Source of the DNA: an uncultured Ignavibacteria bacterium
GTDB taxonomy: Bacteria; Bacteroidota; Ignavibacteria; Tepidaquicellales; Tepidaquicellaceae
Length of the DNA stretch: 64,000 bases
NCBI GenBank assembly: GCA_937974175.1
Contig: CALJIG010000047.1
Coordinates: 55,322 to 119,321 of the forward strand
Direction of reading: 5' to 3'
The first letter of the stretch is position 1; each line of letters opens with the position of its first letter. Below the pieces are notes generated by a model. It was not told where the DNA came from and did not search any database. It worked only from the letters and a program-made list of their open reading frames with translations. A program made the translations under genes and the position numbers. Positions 55,882 to 64,000 of the stretch are shown here, in pieces.

Positions 55882-57339
55882 ATGCTTTCTACTTCCACAA
55901 TTGAAATATTAAAAAAACTAAGTCCGGATGAGCTAAAAAGACTTGGCGACTTTATAAAATCTCCTTATTTCAATACCACGACTGCGCTTGAAAAAATTTA
56001 TCAGATTGTACTAAAAGCCCACCCTGAATACACGTCTTCAGCACTTGAACCTAAAAAAATGTCTGAGAAAATTTTCGGAAAAGGAGAGTATAAAGAAAAG
56101 CGGCTGAAAAATCTTTGTGCTGAGTTTGGAAATCTGCTGAGGAAATTTATTGGATATGAACAGATAAATGAAAATGGTCTTGATTTGGATATTAATATAA
56201 CAAAGGGACTTGTAATGCGCGGAGTATTCAGAAGCGCCGTTAACTTTATTGAAAAAAGTGAGGCAAGAACAGAAGAAATTCCTTTTTTCCATTCCGACCT
56301 TATTCATTACAGATACAACATAGGATGCGGCAAGAAACAAATTAAGGGAGCTTCACAAAATGCTTTTTACAAGAATGAGCTTAATGAGATTGAAAATGAA
56401 CGCTGCGATGCATTAGTCTCATTATTTATGAGAGATTTTTATGAAGCAGCTCATATGTATGATGTTTCGAAAGGACTTGGCTATTTAACTGATGTAAACA
56501 TTATAGAAAATTTCACAGATGCATTTGATATGAATTTGTTTCTTGACTCGCTTAAAAAAACAAACAACAAATATTACACATTTATAAAAACTCACTATCT
56601 GCTCTTCTATCATTTTAAAAATGAAATAAGTGAAGTACTTTTTTATGAACTTAAAAATGACGTTTTTAAGCTCGCACATTTAGTCGGACAACTGAATGCT
56701 TTTGATTTAATATTAAAAACAATTCATTTGATACAAATTAAATTAGCGCCTCTTGACAGAAAATATTACAACGATATAGTTGACTTAGGAAAGTTATTTC
56801 GTGAATTAAAAATATTTGAAACAAACGAAGAAGTCAAAATTTCGATAGGAACTATAAATGATATATTTCTTCCCGCTGTTATTGTAAAAGAATATGACTG
56901 GGCTGAAGAATTTGCGAGAGAGTATTGCCAGTATCTGGAAGAAGATTTAAAAGAAAATCAGCTGAATTATTGTCTGGGTGTATTAAGCTTTAAAAGAGGA
57001 AGATATTCAGAGTCATTAAATTTTCTTAACAGCATCAAGCTTACTTCATTTCAGCAAAAACATTCCGTTTATTATTATTACCTTATGAATTACATTGAAA
57101 TGAAAGCTTTTGAAAATGCGCTTTCTACATTGCAGGCATTTAAGCAGTTCTTTATTGACCAGAAGAATTTGCCGGTATTTTTTCAGGACGCGAACAAATC
57201 GCTAAAGTATTTTAATGAGATAATAAAATGCGAAATGGATGGTAAAAAAATTGACGGTCACTTATACGAAGAGGCAAAAGCTAAAAGTAGTTTTCCGCAC
57301 AAGATATACGTAATTGAAAAAATGGAAAAGCTGAAGTGA
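55882..57339 (+). CDS. ~485-aa TPR-like paralogue (copy E)
   Basis: 485 residues: EILKKLSPDELKRLGDFI and SPYFN at 27-31, HPEY in place of YPDF near 47, NLCAEFGNLLRKFIGYEQ near 80, NYCLGVLSFKRGRYSESLNFL and YYYLMNYIEMKAFENALSTL in the C-terminal helix pairs, ending KMEKLK. No export signal. It is divergent from cargo 51864-55712 and also 341 bases upstream of cargo 57681 on the same strand, so it lies between two cargos. TTTTCCCGAT precedes the ATG. Of the complete copies, A, D and E look closest to each other. Confidence 0.9.
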   Translation: MLSTSTIEILKKLSPDELKRLGDFIKSPYFNTTTALEKIYQIVLKAHPEYTSSALEPKKMSEKIFGKGEYKEKRLKNLCAEFGNLLRKFIGYEQINENGLDLDINITKGLVMRGVFRSAVNFIEKSEARTEEIPFFHSDLIHYRYNIGCGKKQIKGASQNAFYKNELNEIENERCDALVSLFMRDFYEAAHMYDVSKGLGYLTDVNIIENFTDAFDMNLFLDSLKKTNNKYYTFIKTHYLLFYHFKNEISEVLFYELKNDVFKLAHLVGQLNAFDLILKTIHLIQIKLAPLDRKYYNDIVDLGKLFRELKIFETNEEVKISIGTINDIFLPAVIVKEYDWAEEFAREYCQYLEEDLKENQLNYCLGVLSFKRGRYSESLNFLNSIKLTSFQQKHSVYYYYLMNYIEMKAFENALSTLQAFKQFFIDQKNLPVFFQDANKSLKYFNEIIKCEMDGKKIDGHLYEEAKAKSSFPHKIYVIEKMEKLK

Positions 57340-57528
57340 GGTAATAGGTTCGGCATCTCAATTTTCTTTATTAAGGCATAACTATATTTTGCATAAATAA
57401 CTTTTACATAGATATTTCACTTTCTTAATTACATACTTCTCTTGATACAATTCAAAAATCACCGATCCTTTTATTGCCTTCATTATTAGATTTTGCAAGA
57501 ATTTTCTTGGTTTGTATAGTTTGTACAC

Positions 57529-57650
57529 AGCGTGTTGAAAAAGAAAATAAGTTTCTTGATTATCAATAAAATACTCGAATGTTTTCTCAAAATTCAGCGT
57601 GTTTTTGACCAAATTTCTTTTTGCATTAGCAGGTAATTGTGAGTATTTTG
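57529..57650 (+). promoter_or_regulatory. Cargo promoter with paired AGCGTGTT boxes
   Basis: AGCGTGTT at 57529 and 57596 (67 bases apart), then AAATTTCTTTTTG (57611-57623), 20 bases, TATTTTG (57644-57650). Box-to-promoter distances equal those upstream of gene 6486. The rest of the gap 57340-57680 shows no gene. Confidence 0.65.
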
Positions 57651-57680
57651 TAAATTAGTTTTAAAAAATAATATACCCCT

Positions 57681-60600
57681 ATGTCAAAAATTATCCCACT
57701 TATCTGTTTTGTAGCGGCTTTAGTTTTATTTACTAATGGCGCTAATGCTCAGATTAATGTAACTCCAAATTCAGTAAACTACACAACACTCAAAGCAGCC
57801 TTCAATGCTATCAATACAGGAACACATACAGGCGCGATTACTATTTCTATCACAGGCAGCACTACTGAAACAGACTCTTGCGTAATGAATGAAAGCGGAG
57901 TAGGTGCTGCAGTTTATAGCAGTATCACAATGTCTCCTACAGGCGGGGCAGCAAGAACCATTCAAGGCAACATTAACGGTAACTTTATTGTTTTTAACGG
58001 AGCAGATAATTTTACAATAAACGGATTGAACTCAGGCGGCAATAGTTTAACTATTTCAAACTCTAATGCAGGTTTATTAGCAACAACATTAAGATTTTTT
58101 GATGATGCTTCCGGCAACACAGTTACTAACTGTGCTATTAAAGGTTCATCAATTTCAAATTTAGTAGGGACAATTCAGTTCCAACGCGGTACAACAACAG
58201 GAAATGATAACAATACAATCAGTACATGTGATATCGGACCGGAAGGCGCAGCTTTGCCTTTCTGCTCAGTTTATTCAGCCGGCGCAAGCGCGGCAATCGT
58301 AAATGATAATAACACAATTACCGGCTGTAATATATTTGACTTCTTCTCAGCTGCAACAATTTCGTATGGCATACAGCTGACAAGCACAGGAAACTCAAGC
58401 TGGATGTTTACAAACAACAAATTTTATCAGACGGGTTCAAGAACATATACAGCTGCAAATACTCATCCAACTATTTCTGTAAGTACAGGAACCGGATATA
58501 TTATAACCGGAAATACTTTTGGCTATGCTACTAATTCGGGCACAGGCGCATATTCAATGTTAAGTACTTTTGACTGCAGATATATTGGTATTTTTGCAAC
58601 ATTCTCACTGAGCGGAACAAACAGAATAAGTAATAATACATTCAGAAGTTTTCTTTTAAGTACAGCCACCGGTCCAAGTGCAACAACAGGAATTTGGTGT
58701 GCCATTAATGTATCTGCCGGGGCAGCAAGCATTGACTCTAATACCATTGGAGATGGTACCTCAAACAATTCCATTACAGTTATGTCCTCAGTAAACATTG
58801 GAGTTGTTATGCCAATTTATTGTCAAACAACTTTAGGTAATGTATCTATCCAGGGGAACTCAATTGGTTCTGTAACCCTCAAAGGTTCATTAAGTTCTAC
58901 CGGCACCGGAATTACGGGAATAAACGTTGCATCAGGTGCTGCAAATTATAACTTAACAGTGGTAAATAATTTAATAGGTTCTAATACTCAGCCAAACAGT
59001 ATATATAGCTCCGATACTCTTGCTGCACCGTCAGGCGGAAGAACTATGATAGGTATTAGTGTTGGGGGAGGATGGACAGGTAACGTTCGCATTTCAAATA
59101 ATACAGTTAGAAATATGACTTCAGGAAGCTCTGCGTTCAGATATACTGGCGGAATTTCAATAACAACAGGAATTACTTGCGGATCACCCGGCGGCGCTGC
59201 AGGCGCAGTAACTATAGACTCTAATACTGTCAGGGATATCAATGCATATCAATCCACAACGACAACTTCCGTATCTCCTACTTCAGGTATTATAAATCAA
59301 GGCTCAGTTATAGCTCAGCCTCTTAATATAAGAAGAAACGTTGTACGGGATATTGTTACATCAAGCGCTGCAACTTCTTTCACTTCTTCTGCTATTCGGG
59401 GAATTTCTCAAATTGGTAACTCGGTAGCTTATAATATATCAGATAACCAGATTTTTAATTTGAGCTGTTTACATTCTACTGCTGTAAATACACTTCATTG
59501 TATGTTAATCAGCAGTCAAGGTATCGGTACAAATGTGATAACACGAAATTTAATGTACGGCACTTCTTTAGCTACATCAAGTGCTACTGCACAGCATACA
59601 GGTATTTGTATAACCAGCGGCAGCTCACTAGGATATACGATTTCAAATAATATGATTTCGTTGGGTTCATCATTAACAGCAAACCAGATTATTTATGGTA
59701 TCGATGAAAGAACATCTGCTACTGTACCTTTCAATATCTGGTTTAATAGCATTTATATAGGCGGCGCAGCAACTTCAAATACTGCAAGAAGCGCATGCTT
59801 AATAAGAGAAGTTTCAACCTCAACCTGGAATATTGAAAGCAATATTTTTTATAACGCCAGAACATTTACAGGCGCAGGTAATCTGGGATACGGAATGATA
59901 TTTAATAATAATACAGCTCTAGCTCCTAATTATAATAATATATTTACTCCGGGAGCAAATGGATGCATTGCAAGAAATACAGCTCTGACTGCTGACTATA
60001 GTACGTTATCAACATGGAGAACGGCAAACCCGGCATTTGATGTTTATTCATTTTCAGTAAATCCTTTGTTTGTAAATCCTTCAGCATCTACACCTGACTT
60101 ACACTTACAAGACCCGAATCCGCAGTCAAGAGCAGGGGGTACGAATGTTTCTGTATTAGTTGATTTTGATGGTAATACAAGACCATCTACTACAGGTCAA
60201 AGACCAGTTATTGGTGCTGATGAAGCTAACTTTTCTGCAACACCAAATAATATGGATTACCAGGGACCTTCGATTATATTTAACAGTAGTATACCATTAG
60301 GACCAATTGCCGGAGGCAGTTCAAGGACGCTTACAGGATTTGCAAAGATTACAGATAACGTTGCACTAGGTTCAGGGGCTAATGCACCTCGAATCTATTA
60401 TAGAAGAGTCGGTATTGACCCTGATAATTTTACGGCATGTTACAGTGGCGGAAATAATTCGGGCGGCGCAGCAGGATGGAGATATACTACAGCAACAGGA
60501 AATACAGGTGATGACTATGATTTCAACTTAGACTTTAGTCTATTAAACGGTGGTTCAATATCATCCGGTAATCAGTTAGCGTGGTTTATTGCTGCTCAGG

Positions 60601-63600
60601 ATTTATCTACAGTGACGTCTGTTGAAAATTTATCTACAAGTCAGACCGGAGGCATTGCGACAGTTTCTCCTGCTGTAAATAACTTAACTGCTCCGTTTGG
60701 TACATCAACAACAAATTATTTATTTCTTGTTTCATCTATAAGCGGTGTAGTTACGGTAGGAACCGGTGGCACTTATCCTAACTTAACGGGAGCTTCAGGA
60801 TTATTTAATGCTATAAACACATCTTTAGTAACAAACAATTTATATGTTAGTGTGCTTTCAAATTTAGTTGAACCGGGTACTGTTGCATTGAATCAATTTG
60901 CGGCACCTTACACTATGCAGGTAAGACCAAGCGGTTCTTCAACTACAAGATTAATTGAAGGTACAGCAGTTGGAACCGGCTTACCTATGATTGATGTGGC
61001 AGGCGCAGACAGAGTCAGCTTTAATGGCGCGGACTCTGCCACAAATACGGGTCAGTTTTTCAGATTTGTAAATAATAATGTTACACCTGCCAATACAGGA
61101 CCTGTATTCAGATTTATTGATGATTCGAGACGAGACTCAATCAGAAATTGTAAAATTGAAAGTAACTCATCAAGCTCTACCATTGGTTCAGTTCATATCG
61201 GGACTACAATTAATGCTTCAGGTAATGATTCTATTTCAGTAGATAACTGCTTGTTCAAACAATCGGCAGGTACTAATGCGGGAAGATATTTTACAGCGTA
61301 TTTTTCATCAGGAAGCGTTTCAAGCGCGCAGTATAACAGTGATAACAATATTACGAATTGTAACTTTACCGGAATGCTTGCTGCTTCTTCTTCAACAATA
61401 TCTTTGGGTGGTGGCACCGGAGATAACTGGATAATTTCAAACAACAAGGTATATAATGATGTTACATTCACAACAAGTCATACGGTTATGAATATACAAA
61501 ATTTCGGAAGTAATTATTCTATTACAGGTAATAGCATCGGCGGCTCTGCTCCGGATAGAAGCGGTGTTTTTTTTGGCACAACTGGCACAAATAATAACGC
61601 TACCGGGATTTTATTAAATGTTTCATCTTCTGCTGCCTCAAACATTCAGGGTAATATCATTTCTAACTTTGGTACGTATTCATCAAGCAGTTATGGACTT
61701 GCAATATATGCTAATGGAGGTAAAATAAATGTAGGAACAACTTCAGGTAATACAGTAGGCGGACTTTCAAATCCATGGGATACTTGCTTGTGCGGCGGCA
61801 ACGGCGAGTGGATACGCTCAGGTCAGTTCGTTGATACTGTACGAATTGAAAATAATACCGTAGGAAATTGCTCTTATTATACCGGTGCAAATCATGCAAA
61901 TATGGGTATTTCAGCAGCAGGCGGTGTAAATATTATCAGGAATAATATTGTAAGAGATATTAAAGCAAATAATGTAAATACAATCCTTCATTACCCCGGT
62001 GCCGTAAGTGGAATAGGGTTTTCAACAGGATCTTCGGGGAATATTGTTGAAGGTAACCAAATATTTAATATACAGAATACTAATACCGGAGCAGTGCCTT
62101 ACTTAATATGTGGAATTCAAATTAAAGGAGGTACAGGAACTTCGACAATTGCGCGGAACAGAATATATAATATTTCAACAGCAGGTACAGGTACTGGAGT
62201 TAATGCCCCAATGATTTGCGGTATTTACAATGAAAATCTACCGTCATTAAATATTATTAATAACCAGATTTCACTTACAGCTTCCGGCTTAGAGCCTGTT
62301 CTTCTAGGAATTACTAATGAAGATACTACCGGTATGAAGGTTTTATATAATTCAGTTTATATAAGCGGGGTTTGCGCAAATTCAACCAGCACATCTCATT
62401 GTTACTTAAGGCAATCTACATCATCTGATACAGTAAGAAATAATTTATTTTTTAATCAAAGAACCGGAGGTGCCGGTAACTATTGTATAGGTGTAACCTC
62501 TGCAACTAAATGGACATCAAGAACAGCGAACTACAATGCATATTTTCCTTCAGCAGCAAATCAGGTCGGCATCATTGGAGCGTTTACACAACAGACCTTT
62601 GCCAACTGGAAAACAAATTCATTATGCGACGCTAGCTCTGTGAGCATGACAGGAGTCACCTCAGCCAATTTGTTTACCTCGACTGCAACTGGCAATCTCA
62701 ATATTAATCCGGCTAATGTTGAGTGCTGGTATGTTGCCGGGTTAGGAACACCTCTCACTACACCTCAGGTACTCAATGATTACGGAACAAGTTCAAATGT
62801 CAGGTCTGGTTCAATAACAACGGGTTCTACCGATATTGGTTCGGATGAATTTACACCTATTGCAAATCCTCCTGATGTTGTAACCAGCGGACTTCCTGCA
62901 AACAGTACCACTACAACATATACTTTTATGGGAAGAACTTTAGGAAGTATAGACTGGGGTCCGGGCGGAACAGTGCCAACTGATATTGAATTTAAATATT
63001 ACTCAGGCACAAATCCTCCGGGTTCATTCGGGTTTCCTGTTGCGAACGGGTACTGGTTAATAACAGCTACAGGCGGTGATAATTTTTCGTACGATATAAC
63101 AATTAATTATGATGATGCAATATTAGGAGAAATTACAGCTGATTCGGATATACGTCTATCAAAATCAGAAGATGGGGGAGCTAATTGGAATACCTTCACA
63201 GTAAGCGGCACAGCTGCAGGACAATATGCGCTTGATACAGCCAACAATAAAATTACGGTTTATGGATTAACATCATTTTCAACCTTTGCGTTAACAGATG
63301 CGAATACACCGTTACCTGTAGAGCTTTCTTCATTCATATCTTATATTGATAAGAGAAATGTAACATTGAAATGGTCAACAATAAGTGAACAGAATAATGC
63401 GGGATTTGATATTGAAAGAAAACTTTCTTCTTCACAAAGTTGGACGAAAGTCGGTAATATATCAGGAAGTGGAAACTCTTCAACACCAAAGTATTACAAC
63501 TTTGTTGATAACAATATACAGACAGGAAAATACAACTACAGATTGAAGCAAATTGATTTCAACGGGAACTTTAAATATTATGAGCTTGCGGAAGAAGTGG

Positions 63601-63890
63601 AGATTGGTATTCCAAATAAATATGAGATATCACAAAACTATCCTAATCCATTTAATCCAACGACGAAAATAAATTATGATTTACCATTCGATAGCAAAGT
63701 ACAGATTAAGATATATGATATGACTGGTAGGGAAGTACACCAGCTTGTAAATCAGGTACAGACTGCGGGATATTACACTACTCAATTCAATGCTTCATCA
63801 TTGGCAAGTGGAGTTTATTTCTATCAGATAAATGCAACGGGTGGAAAGCAATCATTTGTAAAGACAATGAAGATGGTACTGGTGAAGTAA
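57681..63890 (+). CDS. Giant parallel beta-helix T9SS cargo (2069 aa)
   Basis: A signal peptide (about 1-23, GANAQ) starts a passenger whose first ~90 residues match gene 30269 (NYTTLKAAFNAINTGTHTG). Two beta-helix regions (about 25-850 and 1000-1730) are separated by an Ig-like spacer (GSSRTLTGFAKITDNVALG ... PRIYYRRVG). A further beta domain near 1760-1870 resembles the same place in gene 9974 (DSDIRLSKSEDGG; ITVYGLTSFSTFALTD). The PLPVELSSF module and sorting domain (NYPNPFNPTTKINYDLP; MKMVLVK) follow. TACCCCT directly precedes the ATG. It shares its upstream region with the FG-GAP gene 6486 although the passengers are unrelated, so promoter and passenger have been shuffled. Likely a surface fibre or adhesin. 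Confidence 0.92.
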   Translation: MSKIIPLICFVAALVLFTNGANAQINVTPNSVNYTTLKAAFNAINTGTHTGAITISITGSTTETDSCVMNESGVGAAVYSSITMSPTGGAARTIQGNINGNFIVFNGADNFTINGLNSGGNSLTISNSNAGLLATTLRFFDDASGNTVTNCAIKGSSISNLVGTIQFQRGTTTGNDNNTISTCDIGPEGAALPFCSVYSAGASAAIVNDNNTITGCNIFDFFSAATISYGIQLTSTGNSSWMFTNNKFYQTGSRTYTAANTHPTISVSTGTGYIITGNTFGYATNSGTGAYSMLSTFDCRYIGIFATFSLSGTNRISNNTFRSFLLSTATGPSATTGIWCAINVSAGAASIDSNTIGDGTSNNSITVMSSVNIGVVMPIYCQTTLGNVSIQGNSIGSVTLKGSLSSTGTGITGINVASGAANYNLTVVNNLIGSNTQPNSIYSSDTLAAPSGGRTMIGISVGGGWTGNVRISNNTVRNMTSGSSAFRYTGGISITTGITCGSPGGAAGAVTIDSNTVRDINAYQSTTTTSVSPTSGIINQGSVIAQPLNIRRNVVRDIVTSSAATSFTSSAIRGISQIGNSVAYNISDNQIFNLSCLHSTAVNTLHCMLISSQGIGTNVITRNLMYGTSLATSSATAQHTGICITSGSSLGYTISNNMISLGSSLTANQIIYGIDERTSATVPFNIWFNSIYIGGAATSNTARSACLIREVSTSTWNIESNIFYNARTFTGAGNLGYGMIFNNNTALAPNYNNIFTPGANGCIARNTALTADYSTLSTWRTANPAFDVYSFSVNPLFVNPSASTPDLHLQDPNPQSRAGGTNVSVLVDFDGNTRPSTTGQRPVIGADEANFSATPNNMDYQGPSIIFNSSIPLGPIAGGSSRTLTGFAKITDNVALGSGANAPRIYYRRVGIDPDNFTACYSGGNNSGGAAGWRYTTATGNTGDDYDFNLDFSLLNGGSISSGNQLAWFIAAQDLSTVTSVENLSTSQTGGIATVSPAVNNLTAPFGTSTTNYLFLVSSISGVVTVGTGGTYPNLTGASGLFNAINTSLVTNNLYVSVLSNLVEPGTVALNQFAAPYTMQVRPSGSSTTRLIEGTAVGTGLPMIDVAGADRVSFNGADSATNTGQFFRFVNNNVTPANTGPVFRFIDDSRRDSIRNCKIESNSSSSTIGSVHIGTTINASGNDSISVDNCLFKQSAGTNAGRYFTAYFSSGSVSSAQYNSDNNITNCNFTGMLAASSSTISLGGGTGDNWIISNNKVYNDVTFTTSHTVMNIQNFGSNYSITGNSIGGSAPDRSGVFFGTTGTNNNATGILLNVSSSAASNIQGNIISNFGTYSSSSYGLAIYANGGKINVGTTSGNTVGGLSNPWDTCLCGGNGEWIRSGQFVDTVRIENNTVGNCSYYTGANHANMGISAAGGVNIIRNNIVRDIKANNVNTILHYPGAVSGIGFSTGSSGNIVEGNQIFNIQNTNTGAVPYLICGIQIKGGTGTSTIARNRIYNISTAGTGTGVNAPMICGIYNENLPSLNIINNQISLTASGLEPVLLGITNEDTTGMKVLYNSVYISGVCANSTSTSHCYLRQSTSSDTVRNNLFFNQRTGGAGNYCIGVTSATKWTSRTANYNAYFPSAANQVGIIGAFTQQTFANWKTNSLCDASSVSMTGVTSANLFTSTATGNLNINPANVECWYVAGLGTPLTTPQVLNDYGTSSNVRSGSITTGSTDIGSDEFTPIANPPDVVTSGLPANSTTTTYTFMGRTLGSIDWGPGGTVPTDIEFKYYSGTNPPGSFGFPVANGYWLITATGGDNFSYDITINYDDAILGEITADSDIRLSKSEDGGANWNTFTVSGTAAGQYALDTANNKITVYGLTSFSTFALTDANTPLPVELSSFISYIDKRNVTLKWSTISEQNNAGFDIERKLSSSQSWTKVGNISGSGNSSTPKYYNFVDNNIQTGKYNYRLKQIDFNGNFKYYELAEEVEIGIPNKYEISQNYPNPFNPTTKINYDLPFDSKVQIKIYDMTGREVHQLVNQVQTAGYYTTQFNASSLASGVYFYQINATGGKQSFVKTMKMVLVK

Positions 63891-63923
63891 AAGTAACATA
63901 CAAAAGGAAATTTATAAAAACGA

Positions 63924-63958
63924 AAGTCCGATAAGTTTGAAATTTATCGGGCTTTTTT
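63924..63958 (+). terminator. Intrinsic terminator of the shared cargo type
   Basis: AAGTCCGATAAGTTT with AAATTTATCGGGCTT and a T-run. It and its flank are nearly the same as at 15550-15620 after gene 9974. Confidence 0.9.
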
Positions 63959-64000
63959 ATATAATTTTGTTTGGAGAAAAGCGAAGATATAATCTAAAAG

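Overview
The window looks like part of an AT-rich genome from the FCB group, most likely Ignavibacteria-like. Three things point there: ten predicted secreted proteins end in a type IX secretion (T9SS) sorting domain with the NYPNPFNP motif, promoters carry Bacteroidota-style TTTG / TAn(n)TTTG boxes, and many genes lack a Shine-Dalgarno sequence. No T9SS machinery, ribosomal or core-metabolism gene is present; this is an accessory region of surface-protein genes.

The organising theme is a family of ~485-residue, Leu/Lys/Glu-rich, TPR-like proteins without signal peptides. There are five complete copies (3770-5230, 20154-21614, 28603-30054, 37115-38578, 55882-57339) and a sixth cut by the left edge (1-249). 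All six are head-to-head with a large T9SS cargo gene (574, 6486, 19991, 30269, 38745, 55712). The cargo passengers belong to different folds (FG-GAP/VCBS propellers, parallel beta-helices, delta-60-like repeats), so the pairing does not follow passenger type. I do not recognise a function for the family; a cytoplasmic regulator or factor for the neighbouring cargo is my inference.

Layout: 1-3592, partial family copy and a cargo operon with two small secreted proteins. 3770-9394, family copy, a 1.2 kb repeat-rich gap, and an FG-GAP cargo split by a one-base frameshift. 9974-21614, beta-helix cargo, pentapeptide lipoprotein, FG-GAP cargo, family copy. 21838-28330, hybrid propeller sensor kinase, LuxR-type response regulator, an ASPIC/UnbV cargo behind a palindromic operator candidate, and a TPR protein. 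28603-36787, family copy and a 2.2-kDa-residue-scale beta-helix cargo (about 2,170 residues) with a palindromic element inserted in frame in its N-terminal region. 37115-44536, family copy and two cargos. 45722-51435, a 58-residue protein and two exported proteins sharing an N-terminal region, one with a probable outer-membrane barrel. 51864-63890, beta-helix-like cargo, family copy, beta-helix cargo.

Two kinds of non-coding structure tie the region together. First, eight cargo genes share an extended promoter (about AAATTTCTTTTTG, 19-20 bp, TAnTTTG). Second, degenerate copies of the 3' half of a tRNA-Thr(TGT) gene plus its terminator hairpin recur six times, always on the minus strand whichever way the genes point, and they separate the gene modules. 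This is what repeated insertion at, or duplication from, a tRNA-Thr site would leave.
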